Part shown: positions 22,757 to 35,394 of the stretch, piece by piece | How the letters are laid out: every line of letters begins with the position of its first letter | Numbering within the stretch: the stretch's first letter is position 1 | NCBI GenBank assembly: GCA_963921195.1 | Contig: OY992538.1 | Location: forward strand, 868,001 to 932,000 | DNA length: 64,000 nucleotides | Direction of reading: 5' to 3' | DNA from: Pegoplata infirma | Lineage: Eukaryota > Arthropoda > Insecta > Diptera > Anthomyiidae | Notes under the pieces: model-generated | Seen by the model: only the letters and a program-made list of their open reading frames with translations | Databases searched by the model: none | What the model was told of the DNA's origin: nothing | Position numbers and translations under genes: made by a program

Positions 22757-22827
22757 GTCAACATCGCGTATGAGTATTCGAAATTCTTTGGTTTTGAAAA
22801 TATTTGTTACTCATACGCGATGTTGAC
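22757..22827. repeat. Perfect 20-bp stem-loop
   Basis: The arm GTCAACATCGCGTATGAGTA at 22757-22776 is exactly complementary to 22808-22827, leaving a 31-nt loop. It lies within the hAT element. Confidence 0.9.
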
Positions 22828-22980
22828 TAAAGAATTGTTTTTTGCTATAATACTAAAAGATGGCTTTTGCACTTAACAAGGTTTTGCTGCATAATTTTAT
22901 TAAAAAATGTAAAAAAAAACTGTAAAAATGACACTAACGAACAATTTAAAAAGTCCCAAGTTAGTGCTATTTCTTAGTTT

Positions 22981-23505
22981 GGCACCCACCGATTGTCCTG
23001 AAACTTGAATATAGAAAAGATACGAGCAAAATAGAGTTACTGTTTTTTTGTAGCTGCCCAATCTCACATTTAAAGGTTCAAAGGGAATGGGAAAAATGGG
23101 ATTTTTTCGTTTTTTTAAGGATTTTTGACATTTCTTTAAAAGAAACTATATGAACATTTTATACAGGTCGAAAGGTTTTTTGAAGGCATATCAAATGGTA
23201 TATCGGTCGTGCCAAAATTCGGCTTCATTAAGTACGTTTTTGTTCAAAAATGTAAAAACGTTGGGGTAGTTTATATAGAGAAACTCGTATATAATAATCT
23301 CTATTAAAATTAAGCTGACCCGTATTTTTGCGTTTGGCGAAATTCCTGTTATTTCTGCTTTTATTCGAATTTTCCCGAAAGCCCATATTATTTTGTAAGG
23401 TGGCGTCCATTTTTTAAATTTGAGATTGGGCAGCTAAAAAAACAGGTAACTCTTATTTTTCTGCCCTCATTCCAATATTTAAGTTTCAGGACAATCGGTG
23501 GGTGC
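22981..23505. mobile_element. TIR element with GGCACCCACCGATTGTCC ends
   Basis: The ends match over about 85 bp, including GGCACCCACCGATTGTCCTG and 'agctgcccaatctca'. It is nested in the hAT element. Fragments of the same ends occur at 9187-9218 and 55705-55740, and of the interior at 15120-15330. No clear target duplication was seen. Confidence 0.8.
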
Positions 23506-23610
23506 CCTCTAAAAGGCCTTCCTTGTAATTACAAAACTTTGGCGCTTTGCAGTATAAAAAAGCACCATACATAGTGCCAAAAGATGTAAGTTGGCATCAC
23601 TGGTTATTTG

Positions 23611-25627
23611 ATTGTCATCTAAAAATCTCTTGGTTTTGTTTATGCACAGGAAGAGGGTTTTTAGAGTTTTGCAAAGCTCAAACCAAAAGAGATTTTCAAA
23701 ATCCGTTTGTTGGTATTGGTTAATGCGCAAGTACAAACAAATAAAATAAAACTCATGCACACAAAAATATACAATTACAAATGTCACAATATATACAACA
23801 TAACAAATAAATTCACATCCTTAATAAAAACATCTTTGTTTTCAACAAACAAGTTTTTTTTTATTTAATTCCCAAATATTATATAGAAAATTTAGCAAAC
23901 ACCTTTTATCGAAAAAAAAAACATGTTTTTTTTAAACCGGCCGGCTTTATTAATAAAATGTCCTTTATTTGAGCTCAATGTCAGTTAAAGCATAACCGAC
24001 ATACGAAGAGAGAGAACAAAAAAGAATTGCCAGAATTAACTTTTAATATTCAATTAACACTAAAGAGCTGGACATTCTGAACGTACTATACTGTAAATGT
24101 TCTGTAGCGTACTGGTGTATTTTCTGGTACTTATTCATCATCCATATTTTAAGCTATAATAACAACAGTTAAAGATTAAAAATAGTAAGGGCGGATTACT
24201 CAATGAAAAGTTAGCTGCTAACTTCCGATTCAACGGAGCCTTATGTCAAAATTTGTATGAAAAAGTTAAATTTAACGGAGAGTTATTTAATAACGGAGCA
24301 TTGAGTAATCCAGCCTAAGAAGTCCAAAAAATTCTGAGAAAAGCCAACTGTAAAAATATAAATTGTAATTCAAAAAAGATTTTGGGGTACGCTTCTCACT
24401 AACTTTTGCTTTGCGACCCTTTTTCAATATTTCAAATTTTTCGCGACCCTCTTACATAAAAAAAAATTATTAACTTGAACTTTGCCCTGTTTTTTTTTTT
24501 TTTTAAACCTGAAATGCAAAAATTTTGAAACCTAATTCAGAAGCAGCATTGAAAGATTAATCGAAACCGTCAGTTCCCAGACGCATACCAAAAATTTCAC
24601 GTAAAAAACTTTAAAAAAATTAAAAAAAAATAAATTTTTTGTGAATTTTTACCTCAATTTCCTCAAAAATTTGGAAACCAGGTCCCGAACTACGACATAT
24701 TATATCGAAACTTACTATCGTCATCCATTTTTTATTTTCGAAAATAAAATCAAAATACCAGTTTAACTTATCAGAAATGAAGAAATGTTTACCAAGAATG
24801 CATTTAAAGTCCAATTTTGAGTAATGATTGTTTTTTTTTCAAAATTATGTACCAATGTATGTCATTGATCAAAATTTTATTCGATCACGAATCTAGATCC
24901 GTTATTCGGATTCAGATTTAGAATCAGCATTAAAAAGTAAATCGAAAAAAGTGGTCAGATCCCAGACGCATCCAAAAATATCCCAAACAAAGCACAAGAA
25001 TACGTTTTTGTGAACTTTGCCTTTAGTTTTCTCGAAAACCTAACGTACTAGAAAAATTTGAAACCCAAATTCCGAATCAGCATCGAAAAGTTAATAGAAA
25101 ACGAACTGTTAGATCCCAGACTCACCAAAAAAAACTTCACCAATCAGTATTGGGCATCTTGGGAAATTAACAACTGCATAGTGATTACAGAGGGACCTTA
25201 ATTGATGGAAATAATTTATTTCTTTAATAAAAGTATTTGTATAATTTACCAAAACTTAAGGTTTTAACAAAATTGTTTGCGACCCCCCTTAAACTCTTTC
25301 GCGACCTCCTATTGGGTCGGTGGGTCGCGACCCAATGGCCTAAAGAAACATTGAAGATAGGCTATTTTTGGCATGTTTGTGAGTTCATATTTACCAACAC
25401 TTGTCTTGCATCCAAAAAGTAAATGACAATTTTAGTTATGTTGGATATGCTGATCTCGAAAATGCTCTTCCTTTTTTTGAGTCATCTTTAGTTTTCAAGA
25501 AATCGACATGCTAGTTCCACGGCAGCATTTTCTTCGTTGTTCGCTTTAATAAATTCATTCTTTCCTTTTGTGTAAGTTTATAATTAAATTATTATTAATG
25601 ATTTTATATTTTTTTTTTGTTAATTAT
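23611..25627. other. Gene-free region with one MITE and diverged repeats
   Basis: Apart from the MITE at 24189-24315, the stretch 24530-25130 holds three diverged copies of a block with 'cagcattgaaaagttaat' and 'gatcccagacgcat', and 24400-25330 repeats 'ttcgcgaccc'. These look like decayed elements. No protein was recognised. Confidence 0.5.
24189..24315. mobile_element. 127-bp Tourist-like MITE (PIF type)
   Basis: Inverted ends GGGCGGATTACTCAATG and GGCTGGATTACTCAATG (15 of 17 identical) are flanked by TAA at 24186-24188 and 24316-24318. A three-base TWA duplication is characteristic of PIF/Harbinger. Confidence 0.85.
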
Positions 25628-25628
25628 A

Positions 25629-26160
25629 CACATAAAAAAAACTTTGTCAAATTACTAGGAAAAGTCTCGTAATCCCATTTTACCAATATTTGACATTTTT
25701 TTTTATTTTTTAACAAATCGAAATTTAATTTTTTTGTAATTTTACATTTTTTTTTGTAATTTTACAAATTTCCAAGATAATTTTACAAAAAAAATTTAGT
25801 AAATTCACGAGAATTCTTTGTAATTTATATTTGCGCCAAAAAACTGTAAATTTACAATTTTATTGGTAAAAAGCTTGTAAAATTACAAAATTATTGGTAT
25901 TCAAAAAGATTGTAAAATTACTAGGAATTCTCGTAAAACAGGAGGTAGCAAAAAATCTAGTAAAATTACGAAGCCTCTTTGTAAATTTTATCGTGTCAAA
26001 AAATTTGTAAATTTACAATTTTATTGGTAAAAACCTTGTAAAACTAAAAAAATATTGGTTAAAATCTTGTAAAGTTATTAGGAATTTTTGTCAAATAGAA
26101 GGTAGCAAACAAAAAAAGTTACAATTTTTCTTGTAATTTTACAAGGTTTTTTTTTGAGTG
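25629..26160. mobile_element. TA-target MITE
   Basis: It starts CACATAAAAAAAACTTTG and ends AAGGTTTTTTTTTGAGTG, with TA at 25627-25628 and 26161-26162. The interior is rich in 'tgtaattttac' motifs in both orientations. The left part of a relative lies at 62724. Confidence 0.8.
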
Positions 26161-26162
26161 TA

Positions 26163-27262
26163 GCCAATATTGTTTTAAGTATTTAAAATATTAACTTTAA
26201 TTTAATAAAAAAATTAAAATAATTACAAAAGTAATATTTATGGATATTTTATATTTTGTAAGGGTAGAAAAATTAAGTAAAATATTATGGAATCGACGAA
26301 AATTATTTTGTTAAATTGATGATATTTATTCAAATTGATTAAACTATCTTATTCAAATTACCGAAAATAATTTGCAAAATTGGTTTTTTGCGTTCCCGTA
26401 CTTTTGTCCATTTTTGCGGTATCGTGAGAGTTTTTTGATTTTCTCTCATTTCACCGAACTTTAGCCGGAAAGTTGTGGAACACACCTATTATCCATTAAT
26501 CAGCACAACTTTTATTATTGCGCCTAATGTGCGGCAACAGTTTTATTTTTAAAAAAATATGTATATATTAGGATGGAGCGATTTTAGTTAGTAGGCCATT
26601 TTTGTTGGCATAATTATCAATGTTCTGCCTAAAACTTTCTTCAAATTTATTTTTTTTTTAATGATTTGGAATTACTCCATACCCCTCTAAAAAAATAAAG
26701 GATTATTTAGCTGGTGGATTATTTAGCTGGTCTAGAGGACAGCGCCACCAACAATTTCGTCCCAGCGGGTTATAGGTTCACTTCAATCTCTTCTAGGAAT
26801 TCGACTACGGATTTGTAACTGGTTACCTTCTCTTTGATAATTCAATTTTATTTGATTCTACTAAATTCTAAATACAAAAAACGTTATTGTGTTAGTGATT
26901 CTGAAATATATGTATTAGAGATGAGCATCAACCACGTGATTAACGTGAATCACGCATGAATAACGTGATTCGTGAGTAAATTTATTTCTACTCACGTGAG
27001 CGTGAGTAACAAAAAAAAGTCCGGTAGATTGTTAAAAGTATCAAATGAGTCACGGGCGTATTAACGTACTTTTGAACATCAAAAAGTATCATCCTTGGCC
27101 ATGGTTGTTCTGTTTAGGATTTAAAAAAAAAAACGTCTATTTGGATAGTTTCGACGTCTTAAGATAACATCCATTTTAAATCTCCGATGAACAAAACAAA
27201 GTGACAAAAAATTGGTGTGTAACATTCTGTACGAAATATGTACAGGAATTATTTAGCATGTA
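26163..27262. other. Gene-free spacer with element fragments
   Basis: It contains 'ttaggatggagcgatttt' near 26567 (resembles a hAT-like end), two adjacent copies of a 16-bp unit at 26700-26731, a short GC-richer stretch to about 26830, and the hAT fragment at 26927. No gene was supported. Confidence 0.5.
26927..27010 (+). mobile_element. End fragment of the TAGAGATGGGC hAT family
   Basis: The text 'tagagatgagcatcaac' and repeated 'cacgtga'/'cgtgagtaa' motifs match the termini of the complete copies at 47061 and 52315. No matching right end was found. Confidence 0.65.
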
Positions 27263-27264
27263 TA

Positions 27265-28203
27265 CACTCAAAAAAATCACTCTGTTAAATTACAGAGATA
27301 CTCTGCTGAGCCAGCAGAAAATACCATAGATTTCCAACCAGCAAGATTTTTTGTTATTTTACGAAGAAAACTCTGTAAAATGATTTCGATAAAAAAAATG
27401 TAAATTTACAGAATTACCTGTAAAATATTGATTAAACCGAAAAGAATTTTACCAAAAAAACTCTGTAAATTTACAAAGTTTTAGTTAAATCCATTTTATG
27501 AGTAAAACTTCTCTGCATCAAAAACATTCATTAAAATTAAATTAATTAAAATTAAAATTTTGTTAAATTTGCCTGCTTTAATGCTACCAAATTGTAAATT
27601 TACTTTTTTATTTTTGTTAATATTACGAGTTTTTAACAAGTAACTCCAGTTTTACACGTCATCCTCGTAAAATTTACCAGTTTTTATTGTAATTTAAGAC
27701 AATTTTTAAAGACGGTCATATTTGGATGCTTTTTTATTTTTACATAGCAATAAGTAAAATTACAAATGAAATTTAGTATTTTGGTTACGAGAAAAAAAAC
27801 AAATTATTTTTCTAAAATCCGTATTTTAACAAAAAAACTATCAGCTTTACCACAAGAAAATAAAATAAATTTAAAATGATCTTTTAATTTTATTTCCATA
27901 CAAATTGTTTTTGTATTTAAAATCGACTTTCAAAAAATGTATTGAAAATTTGAAATTTAAAATAAAACTTTTATTAAAATAGACTTTTTGTTTTCTTGTG
28001 GTAAGGGCCTATGTTTATTATCTGTAAAATAGAGATTACAAAGTAAAAAGTAAAATTACAGATAAAATTTTGTTTTTCGGTCACAAGAAAATACAAAGTA
28101 TTTTCTTAAAATCTGTATTTCGACAGATAACTTTGTCAAATATCTGTCGAATTGAGATTACAGTCATTTTACAGAGTATTTAACAGAGTAATTATTTTGA
28201 GTG
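27265..28203. mobile_element. 939-bp TA-target MITE
   Basis: It starts CACTCAAAAAAATCACTCTG and ends AATTATTTTGAGTG, with TA at 27263-27264 and 28204-28205. The ends extend inward with 'ctctgttaaat', and the interior has many 'tctgtaaa' motifs. No coding sequence. Confidence 0.85.
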
Positions 28204-28567
28204 TATAATTAAAAGTCATAAATCATGTTAATTGCTTACAATTTATCATTGTTTTTTTTTATTTTCTCTTTAACTTTATTATTTGTTTATTTTAAAAATT
28301 GCGTCTGATTGTTTTGGCAATTGGCAATTAACTGGATTTTTGTTTCAAATGTTATTATGACAATAAAACATTTAGAACTTTCAATGAAAATGTGATTTTT
28401 ATACATGATTTTAAAAAGCAAAACAAGTTCTTCATTAATCTTTTTAGGTTTTAAACAGCAATTATTATAATATTGTTAATTATATACAGTTGTGGCAATA
28501 ATAATAAAAGAGCACACTAAAAGCATTAAAAAAATAAAAGTTCAAAAAATCTCTCCAAAACCACAAC

Positions 28568-28985
28568 GAGCACCCTAGTAAAAATATTATACGAATTTGA
28601 CTAAATAATTTGATCAGTGAAATGGTTGTATCCAACAATATCTATAGAACAATTATAATTGTTTTACTTTAGATCAAAAAATATAAAAATTGATACAATT
28701 TGATCCGGGATTTGGTCAAATCTAATTATATCAAATTAATCTTATATCTATTTTTATAAGGTTTGATGGAAAAAAACAAAATACTAATCTGATCATATAT
28801 GGAGCTATATATAATCATATAAAGTTGATCAACCATATCAAGGTGACCCGTATAAAAACTGATTAGATATGATGTGATCTGTTCAGATATGATTATATCA
28901 AATACATATAATAGATCTGCTCAGATACAATTGATACAATAAGATCTAAATAGATGAGCCAGATCTAATCCATTTTTACATGGGT
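28568..28985. mobile_element. TIR MITE with CACCC...GTAAAAAT ends and GATC-rich middle
   Basis: The left end CACCCTAGTAAAAAT faces ATTTTTACATGGGTA at the right. Between them, variants of 'gatctaattatatcaaat' recur about ten times. The borders are approximate because no duplication is obvious. Confidence 0.6.
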
Positions 28986-29059
28986 AGATATAATTTTATA
29001 TAAAATTATACGGAAGCATATTAACTCATATAAGATTGTATCAAATTATATATGATTAT

Positions 29060-29597
29060 TAGGGATGAGATCTTCATGCACTAAAAAATCGAAAATATGC
29101 GCTTAAAATATGCACTAAAAAACATAAAAATATGCACTAAAAAATAAAGTGTGCAATAAAAGTCTTGTTTTTATTCGAAAAACTTATTTAAAATGCAAAA
29201 AATAACACCGGGCTTAAATTGTAACATCTAAAACTTTAAATGAGCAGGATTTTTTTTTTTGAAACTAGGGCAATCTATAAAAAAAGTTAAAAAGACAAAA
29301 AAAAATTTTTCCTCATTTTCAAAATATATTTTAAAAATTTAAAATAGTTTTTGAAACAAATAAATTTCAATTTGTGTTTTTGCTAATTTATATCAAAAGA
29401 TGCAAAAATGTGCACTTAAAAATTGGAAATATGCACAATATATGCACTTAAAACAAAAATATGCATTTTAACCAAAATATGCAAAAACAAATCGATAACA
29501 TTTTAAAGCAAATTTCTTGATTCGGAAAGATAATTGGTCAAAAATGTTTTAAGACTACCGACAAAAAACAAGCATTTGCATGGAAATCTCATCCCTA
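29060..29597. mobile_element. 538-bp hAT MITE
   Basis: Ends TAGGGATGAGAT occur at both termini (inverted), followed by a CATGCA block. The 8-bp duplication atgattat is perfect at 29052-29059 and 29598-29605. Subterminal 'aaaatatgca' motifs are repeated on both sides, a usual hAT transposase-binding arrangement; similar motifs occur in 31780-33804. Confidence 0.93.
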
Positions 29598-29651
29598 ATG
29601 ATTATTAAGGGTGGGATAGTGTTGTGTGAGATTTTAAGCAGCAGTATTTGG

Positions 29652-30188
29652 AAACGCTAGAACCCCTCATTTTGTGAGGTTCGTAAAAAAACCTCACAAA
29701 ATGAGTTTTTTTTACGAACCCAACTTTGACCCCTCATCGGGGTCAAAGTTGGGCGTAAATGGAAAAAAATCCACAAAAAGCCCCACAACTCCCCTGGTTT
29801 TGCCCCTAGAGGGGTCAAATGTGAGACCGACCCCCATTATTTTTCCCCCCAAACACTTTTGCAAAATATACCTAAGCACTATCTCCTCTCCTTAAGGGAG
29901 CTCCCATACAATGGTTGAATGTTAAAAAATATTTGCTCCTATCTCTCTAGATGTCCTAGAAGTGACCTTAGAGGAATTAAATGTATGACCGACCCCAAAT
30001 ATTTCTCACATTTGACCCTTCTTGGGGCAAAACCAGGAGAGCTGTAGGGCTTTTTGTGGATTTTTTCCCCTCTATGCCCAACTATGACCCCGATGAGCGA
30101 CCCCTAGATACTATCCGACCTGCCCCATTTTTTGGCCCATGGATTTTTTTTACGAACCTTACAAAATAAGCGGTTCTAGCGTGTTTTT
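29652..30188. mobile_element. 537-bp foldback MITE
   Basis: Ends AAACGCTAGAACC and GGTTCTAGCGT are inverted, and the two halves match almost throughout, including 'tccacaaaaagcccc' and 'ggggtcaaa' blocks. It is more GC-rich than its surroundings. The short open frames here are by-products of the inverted sequence. Confidence 0.85.
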
Positions 30189-30191
30189 TGA

Positions 30192-30895
30192 TATAAACCT
30201 AATGATTATATCAAAAAATTTTTACTCGGGTATTTTTAAAAATATTAGAAGTGCTTGGTAATTAATTCATTCAGCTATAATTTAAATTGAACACCATTAA
30301 GATAAAGCATCCAATTAATGTGTTAAGAAAAAATATCAAATCAAACAAAAACAATTTCATTTTAAAAAGGAAACAGTGACAAAAGTCAGTCAATAAAGTT
30401 TATTATTCTCAATTTGAAAATATCATTGACTCTTTTAATATGACTTGAGTAACTAATGTTTTAAAAATGAAATAAAAGAACATTGATTTGAAAATGTTTT
30501 CATGTTCAGATTAAAACTGCACACAATTAAATAAAAATTGACAATTATAAATAAAATTTTCGTTATACTTATATCCTAAAATTTTAATTTAAAATACTAC
30601 TATAAGAATTGGAAATTATTGATATATTATTTTTATTTTATCACAGAATAATTAAAAAAAAATTGTATTTTGTATAGAAATAAAATTCAAAAAGTAGGGG
30701 TTGCATACTTAATTCAAAATAATATAATTCTAAAATCAAGACCGAAACATAATTAATTTTATAAAGTTCAACTTCATTATTAAAACTTTTCCAAAAAATT
30801 TAGGATTTTAAAAATGAGCAATTCCTTAATCTGGTTACCATATTCATAATGCTTGGATTAATTATCTATTCAACACACTTTTTTTTTGAAAATAC
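30192..30895. other. Gene-free AT-rich spacer
   Basis: No element ends, repeats or protein-like frames were recognised. Confidence 0.5.
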
Positions 30896-32174
30896 ATACA
30901 TACTAGGGATGCCAAACGGGAAATTCCGAATCCCGAAATCCCGGGATTTTTCGGGATTGACAAATCCCGAATCTCGGGATTTATTTTTTTCAATCCCGGG
31001 ATTTTTCGGTACTTTCCGGGATTGATAAATCCCGAAAATCCAGGGATTTCGGGATTTTTTGTCAAATTTTGTAATCAAAATTGACTATTTCTTCAGTATT
31101 TGTTGTCCGATGGTGACAAAATGGATATTGTTTGAAAGGTGTTTGAAATATCTGTCCAATGAGGCATGTTTACTCTTTTGGAGTACAATATAATTTTTAG
31201 GCCGTTTTACTTAATATACAAAAGGGTGGATCAAATTTTCCTATATTCGAATTTAAAAATTGTCGGAGTCAGAATTGATACCTTTTAGGGTCAATATTGG
31301 ACCTGCAGGGCAATGTCTTTGGGTTCCTTTTTTGACTTGAAAATTAGAACATTCGGAACAAAGTGAAATATTTTTTTACTTTTTTTGAACTTTATAAGGG
31401 ACCATTAAGTAATACATCTGTAAAGTTTCTTTTTAATAGTTTAAGTGCGTAAATGAGCAAAAGCGGATGAGGGGAAAATTTTTCCCTTGAGAAACCAAAA
31501 CAGCCTCTGAAAACCCAAAATTTTTAACAAATGACACGTTTTTAACAATTTTTCTCGTCCCGCCCCTTTTTGTGAGCGTGGATATAAAAAAATAATATAA
31601 ATAATGATAAAATTCTGTTATTTAGCGTAATAAAAGCATTTGTAAACATTTATCGCAAAGGGAAGGAAACTGTGAAAATGCGATTCGCCTATCAATAGGA
31701 CAATTAATACAAATTTTGTATCGGCATATGATATTGGTTGACTACTTCCCCTCGCTAATCTATTCAAATCGGTCATAACCAGAGACTGGAACTTCATGCA
31801 AATGCATGTTTTTTCTCGTTAGTCTGAGAACATTGTCAATGAGATATCTTTTCGAATCAACAAATTTGCATTAAAATGGCATTGATTTGTTAGTGCATAT
31901 TTTTGCATATTTTGGTAAAATGCATATATTTGCATATTTTTGCAATAATGGCATTATTTAGTGATTTTTGTAATATTTAAGTAAAAATTCAAGTGTTATA
32001 ATTTTTTCGCAATTGTTTTTAAATACGTACATTTTTCGAATTTTATTTTTTATCAATGATTCAATTTTGACGCCTTTTGACGTCCCGCATTTGGAGGGAT
32101 TATCCTGCTTTATGTCAACGTTTCCCACAATCGCTAAGTCTTTTTTGCATAAACAAAATACACGTTTGATGTTT

Positions 32175-32345
32175 AGATTGTTCACCCGAAGTCAGCAGAT
32201 TTTTTTGCTGAACTCAGCTTATTTTTCTGCTAAAATTAGCAAATCGTTCAGCTAAAATCAGATTTTTCATCTAAAACCAGCAGATTTTTCTGTCGAAGAT
32301 AGATTTTCTCATATGGCTCTAAATGGGTTTATTTTAAGCAGATTT
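32175..32345 (-). mobile_element. Fragment of the 'ctgctgaaaa' TA-group element
   Basis: Read on the minus strand, the 'agcagaaaaataagctgag' and 'gagccatatgagaaaatct' texts match 20940-21100. It lies within the inner hAT element. Confidence 0.6.
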
Positions 32346-32691
32346 TTTTGAAGTAAATGTGTATACATTTAGGTACTTATTTTGAACTTCGACAGGATCT
32401 TAGATTTAATGTTATTTTATCAATGACAATTTCAGAAGATAGAGACCAAATCATTGATAAAGAAATTATTTTGTCCCGCCAAAAATATTCGAAAAAAAAC
32501 TTTATATTTCCATCACTTTGCATAAAAAATATAGTTTCAAACTGCATTGCATATAAACTAATTGTTTTTATACCGTCAAAAATTTTAAAATCCCGCCATA
32601 TTCCTTAATTTTTTGCCTGCCGCTTTTTGGAAAAAATTGTAGACCGATCTTTTTAAATTTTTTTAGATCGAATAGACTTTACCTTTGATAA

Positions 32692-33598
32692 CACTGTGAC
32701 ACAATTGAAGGGTCATTTCTTAGGGCCTCAACCAAACCAAGACAGTTTGAAAGTACTTGTGTGTAGTAGTAAAACCCCCAAAGGGTTTTGCTCTGTAACG
32801 TCTCAAAATTTTTTTATAGCCCACTGAATTTTTAATATTTTTTTAAATGCGTTTGAAAAAAGTCGAAAAATATAATGTAACTGTTCTTTTGAGCTTTAAA
32901 TAGTGTTTGGATGTCTTCAATAGAATTTGATGGGGAATTTTTTTCTAGAATATATTAACCCTCTATCTGCCGTATTTATTGGTCATTTAAGTACTCAAAA
33001 GTCTACTAAGACTTGCGTTTAAAGGGTTAAAATGTCCTACGAATTTGTTCTGCATCAAATTTTACTAAGGGTTACTGAAGACAGAAAGTTTGACTGGAAT
33101 ATGGAAAATGCAGAAAAAAGATAAATTGTAAAGTGTCATTAATTTTTTTGTATTTTTGCCAGAAACCGTATACAATTGTAACTAACAAATATAAGAAAAA
33201 ATATAAAAAATAAATGATACTTTACAATTAAACTTTTTTATGCATTTTTCTTATACTGGTCGAACTTTCAGCCTTTGGAAACCCCCAGTGAAATTTGATG
33301 CTGAAAATAATCGTAGAACATTTAAACCCTTTAAGCGCGCGTTTTAGCGTACTTTAGAAAGTTCCCCATAAAATTCTATTGAAGACATCCAAACACTATT
33401 TCAAGTTCAAAAGAACATTAACATAATTTTTTCCACTTTTTTCAACGCCTTTGAAAAAAAAAATTAAAAATTCAGTGGGCTATAAAAAAAAATTTTAGAC
33501 GTTACAGTGCTAAACCCTTTGTGGTTTTTACTACTACACATAAGTACTTTCAAACGATCTTGGTTTGGTCGAGGCCCTAAATGGGCTGTTGCACTGTG
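32692..33598. mobile_element. PIF-like foldback, innermost of the nest
   Basis: The two halves are inverted repeats nearly to the centre (about 33190). It begins CACTGTGACACAATTG and ends 'gctgttgcactgtg', flanked by TAA at 32689-32691 and 33599-33601. Another copy is split at 1-77 and 2683-2745. The 3-bp TAA duplication suggests PIF/Harbinger; no protein. Confidence 0.85.
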
Positions 33599-34073
33599 TA
33601 ATTTAAAGAAGTATTTATTTGTCAATGTAAATAATTTTTTTTTAAGATTTTCTAAAGCAAATAATTTTTATTTATTTTTTTTTTAATCTGTCTTTAAAAA
33701 ATAAATGCATATTTTTTAAATTTTTGTTGCATATTTTAGGATTTTTAATGCATATTTTAAGCGCTTAAAACAATGTTTTTAGATGCATGAAGTTCCAGTC
33801 TCTGGTCATAACTGATGCTAAATTTTCGATTTTCTTTGCTAAATATGTAAAACTTTACGTAAATTATTCAATAGTTATGAATTCATTGAATATTTAATTG
33901 TAAAAAAAAATTATTAAAAATATAACGTAAACCAGCGAAAAATCCCGAAATCCCGAAAAATCCCGGGATCCCGAAAAATCCCGAAATCCCGAAAAATCCC
34001 GGGATCCCGGGATTCGGGATTTTTAAATCCTAATTTGTAAATTTCAATCCCGTTTGGCATCACTAATACATAC

Positions 34074-35390
34074 ATATAAGTTTTTAGTCTTATTTTTTTT
34101 TTAAAGATTTTAAATATATGCTATTTTTATTGACATCTCTGTACATACATTAAATTTATTTTCGGTAAAAACAGTAAAAAAATAAAAACTGGTATTTAAA
34201 GAGAACAATTTGTAAAATTTCACTCAAATTTTCATGTGTCATTTAAAAATGTACAAAATATTTTTATTAAATTTATTATTTTTTGTTTTTTTAGAAGAAG
34301 AAAAAAACTTTCATAGTCCACAGAAAATCTAGTCATTGTAGCTGATTATAAAAATAAAATCAGCTTAAAACAAATTAAATTTAAAGAGATTTTAAGCCAG
34401 ATATTTGTTATGAGAAAATAACCGCAAAACACAAAAAAGAAATTTAATAAAATTTGATCTTTACCCAAACTAAAGAAATGAAAAGCAGTTTAAAACTCAA
34501 TACTTCTTTAGTAACACTAATTGCGGTTAATAGATTTTATTTTTAATTTGTACTATTCATTCAATTTTTTTTTTTAAGCAACCAGAAATATTTTTGTAGA
34601 TAAATATGAGGCATTTCACACCAACTGTTTTACTGCAGAAAACCAATATTGGTTTCAATGGGCTATAATTTGCAACGTTTTTTGAATGGAAATTCGATTA
34701 ATAAACCTGTTATTAAACGCAATATTTTTTTATAAATTTGAACGTAAAAAAATAAAAAATAAAAAATTTTCAGTAGAACTTCTGAACTTAAATTTCTTTT
34801 ATCAAAAACATGTCACAATCTTTTTTTCTAAGTGTTTAAAAAAGTAAAGGGGCATTTCTATTTCTTCTGAAATTTTTTAAAACCGGGGTTTGCTCTGTTT
34901 AAAAAAAAAAAAACATTAATTTTGAAAGAAATTTCCTGTTCAAAGCAGATATGTAAAGTAAACACTTTCTTGCAAAATTGGGATACTTATAAAAATTAAA
35001 ATTAAAAAAACACATTTTACACTTCCTTATAATGTCCTGATGATATCCTTGATCGTATGGATTCTATATTTCTTGCAAAAGTTAGGTGATTTTTTGGGAA
35101 TTCGTGTATAAAAAATTATTAATAAATTAAACATACAATTTTCCATTATTAAAAAATTTTTCGGTTTTGAGGGCTTGGTCCACAAAAAAGGAAAATGCCT
35201 ATATCTCGACAAGACGGTTTAATTCAACTTTTCTGATGACAGATTCATATTTAGGAGGCCAAAACATTTAATAAAATTTATTCAACATGTCGGTGCAAAA
35301 ACCCCGTAGAGTAGTGTTATGGTTCGTTTTGGTCAAAAAACTTTTGCTGTGTTTTTCAATAAGTGGATTAATATTCGGAATAATCTTATT
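34074..35390. other. Gene-free AT-rich region
   Basis: Long A/T runs with no recognised element ends. 35180-35310 is somewhat more complex ('tatatctcgacaagacggtt') but has no sustained frame. Confidence 0.45.
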
Positions 35391-35394
35391 TAGT

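Larger units (their letters stand above)
21967..23602. mobile_element. 1.6 kb hAT element, non-autonomous
   Basis: Both ends read CAGTGATGCCAACTT (15 bp perfect inverted repeat). The 8-bp flanks are gttattta (21959-21966) and gttatttg (23603-23610), seven of eight identical. It contains a mini-me-like fragment (22074-22200), a recent tandem duplication and the nested TIR element at 22981-23505. No transposase frame is visible. Confidence 0.88.
31780..33804. mobile_element. Inner hAT element (2.0 kb)
   Basis: Both ends read CAGAGACTGGAACTTCATGC (inverted), flanked by a perfect 8-bp duplication gtcataac at 31772-31779 and 33805-33812. Many 'tgcatattttt' motifs lie just inside both ends. It sits within the outer hAT element and contains the foldback at 32692. 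Other short frames inside are not protein-like. Confidence 0.94.
30904..34065. mobile_element. Outer hAT element (3.2 kb, nested)
   Basis: Ends TAGGGATGCCAAACGGGA and TAGTGATGCCAAACGGGA (inverted) are flanked by a perfect 8-bp duplication atacatac at 30896-30903 and 34066-34073. Subterminal regions are crowded with 'cccgaaatcccggga'. Its own sequence includes a stretch (31230-31680) related to the mini-me-like second subfamily. No transposase is visible, and two later elements lie inside. Confidence 0.93.

Noticed and set aside
29674..30169. Proline-rich short proteins in the foldback
   Set aside because: The frames come from inverted GC-rich arms of a MITE and mirror each other.
32957..33031. 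Tiny piggyBac MITE suggested by TTAACCCT...AGGGTTAA
   Set aside because: The right-hand AAAGGGTTAAAATG text also occurs in the opposite arm of the foldback, so it belongs to that element and is not an insertion end.
35034..35080. Hammerhead ribozyme from CTGATGA
   Set aside because: No matching GAAA segment or helices could be placed.
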